DNA of 64,000 bases from an uncultured Chitinophaga sp. (GCF_937898475.1 NZ_CALEJS010000025.1:186001-250000), one strand, 5' to 3'; positions 36,977 through 44,698 are shown, numbered from the stretch's first letter. Program-made: numbers and translations. Notes: generated by a model not told the origin, from the letters alone.

Positions 36977-37549
36977 TATATTCAGCCAGTTCCTCAATAT
37001 TTTTTCACCTTGCGGCGTCAGCACGCTTTCGGGGTGGAACTGCACACCGCTTACATCGTATTTTGTATGCTGCAGCCCCATGATATACCCGTGTTCATCG
37101 CGGGCAGTGATGGCGAGTTCCGCCGGCAGGCTTTGTTCTTCCACCACCCAGGAATGATAACGGCCAACTTCCAGCTGATCCGGCAGGTTGTTGAACAGGC
37201 GGCCTTCGCGGGAAACGATGTTCACGGGTGTGGCTACGCCGTGATACACATCTTTCAGGTTTACCAGGTTGGCCCCGAATGCCTGCCCGATAGCCTGCTG
37301 CCCCAGACATACGCCCAAAATGGATTTAGTGGGTGCATACTGTTTAATAAGCGGCAGCAACAGACCTGCTTCTTCAGGAATACCAGGTCCCGGAGACAGG
37401 ATGATCTTATCGTAATCATTGATCTTTTCCAGCGGTATTTCATCATTGCGGTATACGGTCACTTTCCCGTTAATGATCTTTTCTACCAGGTGCACCAGGT
37501 TATAGGTAAAAGAGTCGTAGTTATCGAACACCAGAATATTTGTCATCAT
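36974..37549 (-). CDS. trpG: Anthranilate synthase component II (glutaminase)
   Basis: 191 aa class-I amidotransferase: 'LVFDNYDSFTYNLVHLVE', nucleophile Cys81 in LGVCLGQQAIG, 'RYHSW', and His172/Glu174 in QFHPESVLT. Supplies ammonia to TrpE, and could also serve folate synthesis. The ATG overlaps the trpE stop (TGATGATG), coupling the two. Confidence 0.97.
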   Translation of the reverse strand: MMTNILVFDNYDSFTYNLVHLVEKIINGKVTVYRNDEIPLEKINDYDKIILSPGPGIPEEAGLLLPLIKQYAPTKSILGVCLGQQAIGQAFGANLVNLKDVYHGVATPVNIVSREGRLFNNLPDQLEVGRYHSWVVEEQSLPAELAITARDEHGYIMGLQHTKYDVSGVQFHPESVLTPQGEKILRNWLNI

Positions 37550-38958
37550 CAGAGCTTTTGCGCCAGCAGTATGGCCTGTTTTAATGCATTGAGTTTATTG
37601 TTCACTTCTTCCAGCTCGGAGGAGGCTACCGATTTGGCCACTACTCCGGCGCCTGCCTGGTAATACAATGTATTGGACTTACTCAGCATGGAGCGGATCA
37701 TAATGGCATGATTGAAGTCGCCGTTGAAGCTTACAGCGCCGATACATCCGCCATAGAAGCCACGGGCAGTAGGCTCATACTGATCAATGATCTGCATGGC
37801 CCTGTATTTGGGCGCCCCGCTCAGGGTACCTGCCGGGAAAGTGGCTGCCAGCAGTGAGAAGGGATTCATATCGGGTTTGATCTGGCCTGTTACTTCGCTC
37901 ACCAGGTGTATCACGTGAGAGTAGTACTGAATCTTGCGGTAAGACGCTACTTCTACGTTAGATGCATGACGGCTGAGGTCATTACGGGCCAGGTCTACCA
38001 GCATCACATGCTCGGCATTTTCCTTGGGATCCAGCAGTAATTTATCGGCCAGCTGCTGGTCCTGCACATCATCTCCCGTGCGGCGGAAGGTGCCTGCTAT
38101 GGGGTGGATGGTGGCCTTCTTATTTTTTATCACCAATTGCGCTTCGGGAGAGGATCCCATCAGCTTATAATCGCCATAATCAAAGTAGAAGAGGTAAGGG
38201 GAAGGATTGATGGAACGCAGGGCGCGGTACACATTGAATTCGTCTCCTTTATATTGCTGACGGAAGGCCCTGGAAAGCACTACCTGGAACACATCTCCAC
38301 GGAAGCAGTGTTGTTTGCCCTGTTCTACCATCTGCATGTAGTCGGCATCCGTCATATTACTTTCTTCATCGCCCAGTGCTGTAAAGCTGTAGGTAGGCAC
38401 ATCTTTGTGCTTTATCAGCGATTCTATCAGCTCAAACTCGCTGTCCAGTCCATCCACCTGGTTTTCGCAGAGATACAGTTCATCCTTGAAGTGGTTGATC
38501 GCTATCACGTATTGATAGAAGCGATAGCGCATCAGCGGTATGGTACTGCCATTGGGCTTCTGCTTGTTGAATTCAATGGTCTCAAAGAACTGTACGGCAT
38601 CGAAAGTAGTGTAACCAAACAGGCTGCGTACCACCGGGAGGGGCGACTGGCCCGTAAAGCTGAAATTACCCAGGAACTGCTGCAGCTCATCCAGCACGCT
38701 CTCCTTACTTTTCAGCTGCTTGCGCTCTACAGGCAGGTTGGGATACTTGAATTCAAAATTGCTGGTAGAAGTTACTTCGATGCCTGCGATGGGCTTTACG
38801 CATATAAAGGAGAAGCTGTTCTCACTGGCGCGGTAGTCTGTACTTTCCAGCAATACGGTGCCCGGGAACTTATCGCGCAGCCGGAGGTAAATGCCAACCG
38901 GGGTATATACATCCGCCAGCATCTGTTTGGATCTCGTTTTTACTTGAATGGTACGCAT
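37549..38958 (-). CDS. trpE: Anthranilate synthase component I
   Basis: 469 aa. The N-terminal region carries the LLES element (residues 36-39) used for tryptophan feedback binding in the family; the chorismate-binding C-domain has 'FQVVLSRAF', 'GSSPEAQLVI', 'PIAGTFRRTGDD', 'LVDLARNDLSR' and 'AATFPAGTLSGAPK'. First gene of the trp block; it begins 45 nt after a terminator-like attenuator hairpin. Confidence 0.97.
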   Translation of the reverse strand: MRTIQVKTRSKQMLADVYTPVGIYLRLRDKFPGTVLLESTDYRASENSFSFICVKPIAGIEVTSTSNFEFKYPNLPVERKQLKSKESVLDELQQFLGNFSFTGQSPLPVVRSLFGYTTFDAVQFFETIEFNKQKPNGSTIPLMRYRFYQYVIAINHFKDELYLCENQVDGLDSEFELIESLIKHKDVPTYSFTALGDEESNMTDADYMQMVEQGKQHCFRGDVFQVVLSRAFRQQYKGDEFNVYRALRSINPSPYLFYFDYGDYKLMGSSPEAQLVIKNKKATIHPIAGTFRRTGDDVQDQQLADKLLLDPKENAEHVMLVDLARNDLSRHASNVEVASYRKIQYYSHVIHLVSEVTGQIKPDMNPFSLLAATFPAGTLSGAPKYRAMQIIDQYEPTARGFYGGCIGAVSFNGDFNHAIMIRSMLSKSNTLYYQAGAGVVAKSVASSELEEVNNKLNALKQAILLAQKL

Positions 38959-39002
38959 GTTGGTTTGAGCTTTAGGCTTTATTAGCTTTTCGCAATGGGC
39001 TT
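38959..39002. other. Spacer between trp attenuator and trpE
   Basis: 44 nt separate the attenuator hairpin from the trpE ATG. On the - strand it reads as a T-rich run after the stem, then a sequence without a clear Shine-Dalgarno. Nothing else recognised. Confidence 0.4.
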
Positions 39003-39039
39003 AAAAGAGAGAAGGCCCGCTGTGTAACAGCGAGCCTTC
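39003..39039 (-). terminator. trp attenuator hairpin with competing antiterminator
   Basis: On the - strand a 12-bp stem (39028-39039 with 39011-39022, one G-U pair, 5-nt loop) is followed by CTCTCTTTT. The sequence CUGUGUUACAG just after the leader peptide (39081-39071) can instead pair 10 of 11 bases with CUGUUACACAG in the stem (39030-39020). GUGCC (39071-39067) can pair with GGCAC in the last Trp/His codons (39103-39099). These are the three alternative structures expected of a ribosome-stalling attenuator. Confidence 0.85.
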
Positions 39040-39083
39040 AGAATGAGTTTATTTCTTACGAAACACGGCACTGTAACACAGTA

Positions 39084-39125
39084 TCAGGATTTGATCTTGT
39101 GCCACCACCAATGTTTGTATGTCAT
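39084..39125 (-). CDS. trpL: trp operon leader peptide with three consecutive Trp codons
   Basis: Thirteen codons and a TGA: M-T-Y-K-H-W-W-W-H-K-I-K-S, starting at ATG 39125. Three adjacent TGG codons in a 13-residue frame, placed between a promoter and a terminator hairpin before trpE, are the signature of a tryptophan attenuation leader. When Trp-tRNA is scarce the ribosome should stall on the TGG run, freeing the downstream segment to form the antiterminator. No clear Shine-Dalgarno, as is usual in this phylum. Confidence 0.9.
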   Translation of the reverse strand: MTYKHWWWHKIKS

Positions 39126-39144
39126 GTTCTTATTCATTGCATCG

Positions 39145-39176
39145 CAAATATGGGTGGTTTTTTCAAGAAATGCAAA
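39145..39176 (-). promoter_or_regulatory. trp promoter (TTTG-N20-CATATTTG)
   Basis: On the - strand, TTTG at 39176-39173, a 20-nt spacer and CATATTTG at 39152-39145 fit the Bacteroidota -33/-7 promoter (TTTG, TAnnTTTG) with one mismatch. The start point would fall near 39138, about 13 nt before the trpL ATG. Confidence 0.65.
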
Positions 39177-39190
39177 TTTTTTTTAAGCTT

Positions 39191-39273
39191 CCAGCTGCCG
39201 GCTATTAGCTATGCGCGGTATATCGGGTACCCTCCCCACAAATCACTGCTAAAAGCCAATAGCCAACAGCTAA
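39191..39273. repeat. Period-7 hairpin repeat between hisB and the trp promoter
   Basis: Arm 39191-39210 (AGCTGCC/GGCTATT/AGCTATG units) and arm 39247-39273 (its approximate inverse, GCTAAAAGCCAATAGCC) flank a 36-nt loop. It starts 7 nt after the hisB stop. It could weaken or end his transcription before the trp promoter. Confidence 0.7.
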
Positions 39274-39279
39274 CCGCTC

Positions 39280-40419
39280 TTATAGCACCCCTTTGGTACT
39301 TGGCAGCTGCAAATTCATCGGATCCCGCCTTACGGCCATTTTGATGGCTTTGGCAAAGGCCTTGAAGATGGCTTCTATCTTGTGATGTTCATTCTCACCG
39401 TCCGCCTTGATGTTCAAATTACAGCGGGCGGCATCAGCAAACGATTTGAAGAAGTGGAAGAACATCTCCGTAGGCATCTCGCCTATCTTCTCGCGGTAGA
39501 ATGCGGCATCCCATACAATCCAGTTGCGGCCGCCAAAGTCGATGGCCACCTGCGCCAGGCAATCATCCATGGGCAGACAGAAACCATAGCGCTCCATGCC
39601 TCTTTTGTCTGCCAGGGCTTTTGCCATGGCCTCGCCCAGGGCAATGCCCGTATCTTCTATGGTATGATGTTCATCAATGTGCAGGTCGCCTTTGGCTTTG
39701 ATGCTGAGATCAATGTTGCCGTGCCGGGCAATCTGCTCCAGCATATGGTCAAAGAAACCAAGACCGGTTTCAATGTGTGCCTGGCCTTTACCATCCAGGT
39801 TGAGGGAGATACTGATATCTGTTTCCTTGGTAGTGCGTGTGTGCGTAACGGTACGCAGGCCAAGTTTCAGGAACTCGTATATTTTGGCCCAGTCGGTAGA
39901 TTCCAGTGCGATCACCGGTTTGAGGGCGTCTGCTGCACCTTTGATCTCGCCGCTGCCCAGCCCTGTGCCTTCGTTCATCCAGATGGCTTTGGCGCCCAGG
40001 TTCCTGGCCAGCTCTACATCGGTGATGCGGTCGCCTATCACAAAGGAATTAGCCAGGTCATACTCAGCTGAGAAATACTTTGTAAGCATACCCGTGCCCG
40101 GTTTGCGGGTAGGCGCGTTCTCATGGGGGAAAGTGCGATCTACGTGTACGGCGCTGAAGCGCACGCCTTCGTTCTCAAAAGCGCGGATGATCCGGTCTTG
40201 TACCAACCAGAAATGCGCTTCAGGAAAAGACCCGGTGCCAAGCCCGTCCTGGTTGGTGACCATTACCAGCTCATAATCCATTTCTGCCGCTATCCTGGCC
40301 ATATAGGTAAACACTTTGGGATAGTATTCAATTTTTTCCAGGCTGTCGATCTGGTAGGTGGGCGGCACTTCTTTGATAAGGGTACCGTCGCGATCTATGA
40401 AAAGTACTCGTTTCATCAA
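39280..40419 (-). CDS. hisB: Bifunctional histidinol-phosphatase / imidazoleglycerol-phosphate dehydratase
   Basis: 379 aa. N-terminal HAD phosphatase (about 1-165: 'FIDRDGTLI', 'MVTNQDGLGTG', 'KPGTGML', 'VIGDRITDVELARN') and C-terminal IGP dehydratase (about 188-379: 'GLGFFDHMLEQIARHG', 'DEHHTIEDTGIALGEA', 'ENEHHKIEAIFKAFAKA'). Catalyses two histidine steps. Last gene of the proximal his block; 39 nt after hisC. A second Met follows the first. Confidence 0.97.
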   Translation of the reverse strand: MMKRVLFIDRDGTLIKEVPPTYQIDSLEKIEYYPKVFTYMARIAAEMDYELVMVTNQDGLGTGSFPEAHFWLVQDRIIRAFENEGVRFSAVHVDRTFPHENAPTRKPGTGMLTKYFSAEYDLANSFVIGDRITDVELARNLGAKAIWMNEGTGLGSGEIKGAADALKPVIALESTDWAKIYEFLKLGLRTVTHTRTTKETDISISLNLDGKGQAHIETGLGFFDHMLEQIARHGNIDLSIKAKGDLHIDEHHTIEDTGIALGEAMAKALADKRGMERYGFCLPMDDCLAQVAIDFGGRNWIVWDAAFYREKIGEMPTEMFFHFFKSFADAARCNLNIKADGENEHHKIEAIFKAFAKAIKMAVRRDPMNLQLPSTKGVL

Positions 40420-40458
40420 ATTAATTGATTGTGTTAAAAGATGACGGGCATGGATGAG

Positions 40459-41517
40459 TTACACTTTCAGGCTTTCGACGGCAGATAGTGCGTTGATCAG
40501 CGTTGCATTCTCTTCGGGCGTTCCTACGGTAATACGCAGACAGCCGGCGCAGAGCTCCACTTTGGAGCGGTCGCGCACAACTATGCCCTGCCCTACCAGG
40601 TATTGATAAATACCTTTGGCATCGGTAGTGCGGGCCAGTATGAAGTTGGCATCGCTGGGATATACTTTTGTTACCAGCGGCAGTTGTGCCAGCGCTGCAG
40701 AGAGCTTATCCCTTTCTATCACTGTTTCGCGGATCCATTCATTTACCTGCTGAACATTCTCCAGCGCCTGCAGAGCCAGTTCCTGTGCGGCCTGGCTGAT
40801 GTTATAAGGCGGCTTGATCTTGTTCATCACATGAATGATCTCTTCGCTGGCAAAGGCCATGCCTACACGTAATGCTGCCAGGCCCCATGCTTTGGAAAGC
40901 GTTTGCATCACTACCAGGTTGGGATATTCTGTCAGCTCCTGGATGAAGGTTTTCTGGCGGGCAAAATTGATATATGCTTCATCTACTACCACTATGCCGT
41001 CAAAGTTATTCAGCAGCATCTCTATATCTTCCCGGTTAATGGAGTTACCGGTAGGATTATTGGGAGAGCAGATGTAAATCAGCTTGGTGTGTTCATCAAT
41101 AGCCTGTTGCATGGCGGGCATATCCAGCTGGAAGTCTTCTGTCAGGCTCACATTGCGGATCACCACATCATTGATATGCGCGCTTACTTCGTACATACCA
41201 TAAGTGGGCGGGCATAGTATTACATTGTCTACCCCCGGGTTGCAGAGGGCCCTGTACAGCACATCTATCACTTCATCGCTGCCATTACCCAGGAAGATAT
41301 GCTGAGGCGGCACGCCTTTAATATCCGCCAATTTGTATTTCACCTTCCACTGCATAGGATCGGGGTAGCGGTTGTACGCAGTGGGCAGCGGAGAGCCGAA
41401 GCTGTTCTCATTAGCATCCAGGAAGATCTGTGCGGCGCCCTTGAACTCGTCCCTGGCGGAGGAGTAAGGCACCAGCTGCCGGATGTTGTTGCGTAGCAGT
41501 TTATTGAGATCGAACAT
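40459..41517 (-). CDS. hisC: Histidinol-phosphate aminotransferase
   Basis: 352 aa class-I/II aminotransferase: 'FLDANENSFGSP' start, 'LGNGSDEVID', 'SPNNPTGNS', PLP Lys209 in QTLSKAWGLAALRVG, and a C-terminal 'RITVGTPEEN'. The 119-nt gap to hisD upstream is long for this operon. Confidence 0.97.
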   Translation of the reverse strand: MFDLNKLLRNNIRQLVPYSSARDEFKGAAQIFLDANENSFGSPLPTAYNRYPDPMQWKVKYKLADIKGVPPQHIFLGNGSDEVIDVLYRALCNPGVDNVILCPPTYGMYEVSAHINDVVIRNVSLTEDFQLDMPAMQQAIDEHTKLIYICSPNNPTGNSINREDIEMLLNNFDGIVVVDEAYINFARQKTFIQELTEYPNLVVMQTLSKAWGLAALRVGMAFASEEIIHVMNKIKPPYNISQAAQELALQALENVQQVNEWIRETVIERDKLSAALAQLPLVTKVYPSDANFILARTTDAKGIYQYLVGQGIVVRDRSKVELCAGCLRITVGTPEENATLINALSAVESLKV

Positions 41518-41636
41518 TGTAATTAATAATTAATTATAGTAAAGGTAATGTTCAGCGTGAACTCGATGTTCGTTGAATACTATTATAGCATTGCAAGGCA
41601 CTTACTTTAGTAATGGCGATCAAGCCGTCAGAATTA
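41518..41636. other. hisD-hisC intercistronic gap
   Basis: 119 nt without an ORF. It contains TAATTAATAATTAATTATAG at the hisC end, resembling the AT-rich period-7 family, and GTTCAGCGTGAACTCGATGTTCGTTGAATAC in the middle (written here as positions 41551-41581), which holds a GTTCAnnnTGAAC dyad. No confident promoter or terminator. Confidence 0.35.
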
Positions 41637-42914
41637 TTAATGCTTAATTCTGATGGTCACCGCATTGCGGTGTCCATCCAGTCCCTCTGCGGCGGCCATT
41701 GCTTCGATGGCGGGGCCTATCTGCTGCAGGCCTTCAAGGCTGAGGCGCTGGAAGGTGATCTTCTTAATAAAGCTATCCAAAGATACGCCGCTATAAGCTC
41801 TTGCATAACCGTTGGTAGGCAGCGTATGATTGGTGCCGGAGGCATAATCGCCCGCGCTTTCAGGCGAATAGTTACCCAGGAAAACGGAGCCGGCATTCAC
41901 CACACCGTCGGCAAGGGTAATATCATCCTTACAGGCAATGATCAGGTGCTCGGGGGCATAGGCGTTCAGCAGCTCCATGGCGGTTGTCATATCCGCTACC
42001 AGTACCAGGCGGCTGTGTTGTAAAGCCTGGGCGGCAATATCACGGCGGGGCAGCTGTTCCAGCTGGGTGTTCACTTCCGCCTGTACGGCGCTGATCACGG
42101 CGGCGGATGTGGTAACCAGCAGCACCTGGCTATCCGGACCGTGTTCTGCCTGCGACAAAAGATCGGCTGCAACGAAAGCCGGTACACAGCTATCGTCTGC
42201 CAGTACGGCCACTTCAGAGGGGCCTGCGGGCATATCTATCGCTACGCCATCTTTATTGATCAGCTGTTTGGCGCAGGTGACGTATTGGTTACCCGGACCA
42301 AAGATCTTAAATACTTTAGGAACCGTTTCCGTGCCATAGGCCATGGCGCCGATGGCCTGTACCCCTCCTATTTTGAACACCCTGTCTATCCCTACCTGCC
42401 GGGCAGCGAAGAGGATTGCGGGATGCACCGCTCCGGCAGCATTGGAAGGCGTACAAAGTACGATCTCCTTACAACCGGCTATCATAGCGGGAATGCCCAG
42501 CATGAGGATGGTAGAGAACAAAGGTGCGGAACCACCGGGAATGTATAAACCTACTTTTTCAATAGCTACAGACTTTCGCCAGCATTGCACACCGGGCATG
42601 GTCTCTATGATCCTGCCGGCTTCATGTTGTGCACGGTGAAAGGTTTCGATGTTATGCTTAGCCTGAAGGATGGCTTGTTTGAGAGCAGGTTCAAGGGTAG
42701 CGGTAGCATGGGCAAATTCACTTTCAGTGACCTGCAGATCGTTCAGCTGAACTTTATCGAACTGCAGGGCGTATTTACGTACGGCTTTATCACCATCCTG
42801 TTTTATTTCGCGGAGGATAGCGCCTACACTGTTTTCCAGTGCGGTAGTATCCATCACCGGACGTTGCAGGAGCGCCGGCCAGGTAGATTTGTCGGGATGC
42901 TGGAATATTTGCAT
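41637..42914 (-). CDS. hisD: Histidinol dehydrogenase
   Basis: 425 aa. 'YIPGGSAPLFSTILMLGIPA', 'GVQAIGAMAYGTETVPKVFKIFGPGNQYVTCAK', 'DMPAGPSEVAVLAD', 'QAEHGPDSQVLLV' and 'AYAPEHLI' are family motifs, including the zinc and catalytic Glu/His residues. Zinc-dependent, two-step NAD oxidation of histidinol to histidine. 7 nt after hisG. Confidence 0.97.
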   Translation of the reverse strand: MQIFQHPDKSTWPALLQRPVMDTTALENSVGAILREIKQDGDKAVRKYALQFDKVQLNDLQVTESEFAHATATLEPALKQAILQAKHNIETFHRAQHEAGRIIETMPGVQCWRKSVAIEKVGLYIPGGSAPLFSTILMLGIPAMIAGCKEIVLCTPSNAAGAVHPAILFAARQVGIDRVFKIGGVQAIGAMAYGTETVPKVFKIFGPGNQYVTCAKQLINKDGVAIDMPAGPSEVAVLADDSCVPAFVAADLLSQAEHGPDSQVLLVTTSAAVISAVQAEVNTQLEQLPRRDIAAQALQHSRLVLVADMTTAMELLNAYAPEHLIIACKDDITLADGVVNAGSVFLGNYSPESAGDYASGTNHTLPTNGYARAYSGVSLDSFIKKITFQRLSLEGLQQIGPAIEAMAAAEGLDGHRNAVTIRIKH

Positions 42915-42921
42915 GTCAATT

Positions 42922-43776
42922 TTAAATTACCATTTTTTCGATTGGCACAACCAGGATTCCCTGTGCGCCGGCGGCTTTCAGGCTCTCGATAATATCCCAG
43001 AATTCGTTCTCATTGAGCACGGAGTGTACAGAGCTCCAGCCTTCTTCTGCCAGCGGCAGTACGGTGGGGCTTTTCATTCCGGGCAGCAGTCGGATGATCT
43101 CCTGCAGGTTATCGTTGGGTGCGTTCAGCAGGATGTACTTGTTGTTCTTGGCTTTCTTCACTGCCTGGATGCGGAACAGCAGTTTCTGCAGCAATTGCTG
43201 CTGTTCAGTGCTGAGGCTTTTGTTGGCGATCAGTACGGCTTCTGATTTCAGGATCACTTCTGCTTCTTTCAGGCCGTTCATGAACAGGGTGGAACCACTG
43301 CTTACCAGGTCGCAGATAGCGTCTGCCAGGCCAATGCCGGGGGCGATTTCCACAGATCCGCTGATCTCATGGATCTCTGCCTGTATCTTATTCTTCTTAA
43401 GGAACTGCGCTACGATCACCGGGTAGCTGGTGGCGATGCGGAGACCGGCGAGATTATTGACCCCTTCGTATTCCAGGGTTTTGGGAACAGCAACGGACAA
43501 CCGGCATTTGCCAAAGCCCAGTTTTTCCACCACGTTTACCTGTTTGTTCTTTTCCAGGACCACGTTCTCTCCTACCATACCCAGGTCGGCTACGCCGTCT
43601 TCAATATACTGCGGGATATCATCATCGCGGAGGAAGAAGACTTCCAGGGGGAAGTTACTGGCTTCTGTTTTAAGTTTGTTGACCCCGTTGTTGATGTCTA
43701 TGCCACATTCTTTCAGCAGCTTCATAGAATCCTCGTGCAGGCGGCCGGATTTCTGGATGGCAATTTTCAGTTTCAT
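42922..43776 (-). CDS. hisG: ATP phosphoribosyltransferase, long form
   Basis: 284 aa, the length of the hexameric HisG(L) form with a C-terminal ACT-like regulatory domain (about 205-284, ending in 'AAGAQGILVVPIEKMVI'). Catalytic part: 'LKIAIQKSGRLHEDSMKLL', 'DLGMVGENV', 'RIATSYPVIVAQFL', and the PRPP loop 'ISGSVEIAPGIGLADAICDLVSSGSTL'. Committed, histidine-inhibited step. First gene of the operon, 49 nt after the attenuator hairpin. Confidence 0.97.
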   Translation of the reverse strand: MKLKIAIQKSGRLHEDSMKLLKECGIDINNGVNKLKTEASNFPLEVFFLRDDDIPQYIEDGVADLGMVGENVVLEKNKQVNVVEKLGFGKCRLSVAVPKTLEYEGVNNLAGLRIATSYPVIVAQFLKKNKIQAEIHEISGSVEIAPGIGLADAICDLVSSGSTLFMNGLKEAEVILKSEAVLIANKSLSTEQQQLLQKLLFRIQAVKKAKNNKYILLNAPNDNLQEIIRLLPGMKSPTVLPLAEEGWSSVHSVLNENEFWDIIESLKAAGAQGILVVPIEKMVI

Positions 43777-43824
43777 CCGTTGTTATGTTTTTATTTATTG
43801 GTTCGTGATATATTCCCGCTATGT

Positions 43825-43863
43825 CTGAAAACAACAAAGGCCTACCTCTGCAGGTAAGCCTTT
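43825..43863 (-). terminator. his attenuator hairpin with competing antiterminator
   Basis: On the - strand a 12-bp stem (43852-43863 with 43836-43847, one G-U pair, loop 4 nt) is followed by GTTGTTTTC. The end of the leader-peptide coding sequence, GCUGGUAGGCU (43911-43901), can pair 10 of 11 positions (two wobble) with GGCUUACCUGC (43860-43850), the 5' arm of the stem. A ribosome stalled on the His codons leaves that segment free, giving antitermination; one that reaches the stop masks it, giving termination. Confidence 0.87.
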
Positions 43864-43893
43864 GATGTTTAAATATGTTTCTTATACATAATA

Positions 43894-43956
43894 TCATCCC
43901 AGCCTACCAGCGCGGTAAGAATGATGGTGATGATGGATATGTACGTTAATAATCAT
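43894..43956 (-). CDS. hisL: his operon leader peptide with five consecutive His codons
   Basis: Twenty codons and a TGA from ATG 43956: it begins M-I-I-N-V-H-I and continues with HHHHH, then S-Y-R-A-G-R-L-G. Six of 20 residues are His, five in a row. It sits directly upstream of a terminator hairpin and hisG. The layout is that of a classical histidine attenuation leader. The predicted transcription start leaves only a few bases before the ATG, so the leader mRNA may be almost leaderless. Confidence 0.92.
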   Translation of the reverse strand: MIINVHIHHHHHSYRAGRLG

Positions 43957-43966
43957 AATGACGGGG

Positions 43967-43996
43967 CAAAAATAGTAAGAAATGCGGAAAATCAAA
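43967..43996 (-). promoter_or_regulatory. his promoter (TTTG-N18-TATTTTTG)
   Basis: On the - strand, TTTG at 43996-43993, an 18-nt spacer and TATTTTTG at 43974-43967, an exact match to the Bacteroidota -7 consensus TAnnTTTG. The start would lie near 43960, 4-6 nt before the hisL ATG. Confidence 0.75.
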
Positions 43997-44168
43997 ATTA
44001 ATTGGGGTTAAAAGTGGAGCAACTGCCTTGAAAAATTGATGCAGATCAAGAAAACGAATACATCATATCATATTGATAATCATTGTATAACTAGCTATTT
44101 TATTTTGGAAGTGATCCGAAGAAAATTTACCTTCGATTTTAACTATTAACCTCTTTAAACTACCATGT

Positions 44169-44621
44169 ATGTCTGAAAGAGAGATGTTATCATCCATTAT
44201 TTCCCAATTGAGTGTTATGGAAGTTAAATTTGAAGCTAAATTTGACGCCATCGACAAACGGTTTGACGCTGTTGAAGAACGGCTTGCCAAAATCGAAGTC
44301 CGGTTGGACCAGGTTGAAAAGCGGCTTGCCAAAATCGAAGTCCGGTTGGACCAGGTGGAAGTCCGGATTGACCAGGTTGAAAAGCGGCTAGACAAAATCG
44401 AAGTCCGGCTCGACAAAGTTGAACAACGACTTGATACCCTTGAGGGACGGGTCAATATCATCGAAGGACATCTTCAGGTCATCGATGGAAGGCTTTATGT
44501 TGTTGATGGGCATCTGGTCAAGATTGCGATGGATTTAGACAAGATTGAAATGTGGACTGGTTACAGAGCTGATCCCAATTTACCAAGGGTAAATGGGGAA
44601 CAGCTGAAAACCACTGCTTAA
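44169..44621 (+). CDS. Heptad-repeat coiled-coil protein
   Basis: 150 aa. From about residue 12 to 125 it is a run of heptads of the type 'KIEVRLDQVEKRLAK', with Ile/Val/Leu at core positions and Arg/Glu/Asp/Lys elsewhere; a short tail (MWTGYRADPNLPRVN) follows. At DNA level a 42-nt unit is repeated exactly in tandem (44280-44321 and from 44322). No signal or membrane segment. Probably a parallel coiled-coil trimer or tetramer; function unknown. It diverges from the his operon promoter. Confidence 0.75.
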   Translation: MSEREMLSSIISQLSVMEVKFEAKFDAIDKRFDAVEERLAKIEVRLDQVEKRLAKIEVRLDQVEVRIDQVEKRLDKIEVRLDKVEQRLDTLEGRVNIIEGHLQVIDGRLYVVDGHLVKIAMDLDKIEMWTGYRADPNLPRVNGEQLKTTA

Positions 44622-44640
44622 CTTGTTTCCGCCAACGCTA

Positions 44641-44675
44641 AAAAGGTCTTACCAGGTTGTCTGGTAAGACCTTTT
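44641..44675. terminator. Bidirectional terminator
   Basis: A perfect 15-bp stem (44641-44655 and 44661-44675, AAAAGGTCTTACCAG and its inverse) with a 5-nt loop has T-runs on both strands. It lies between the convergent coiled-coil and GH3 genes and can serve both. Confidence 0.9.
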
Positions 44676-44698
44676 TAATGCTTTCAAAACACCAGCGC

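Noticed and set aside
39003..39125. T-box or TRAP-type control of the trp operon
   Set aside because: No T-box bulge sequence or NAG-trinucleotide array is seen; a Trp-codon leader plus terminator explains the region better.
43670..43897. 75-codon - strand frame ending inside hisG
   Set aside because: It overlaps the hisG start in another frame and runs through the attenuator stem; no conserved features.
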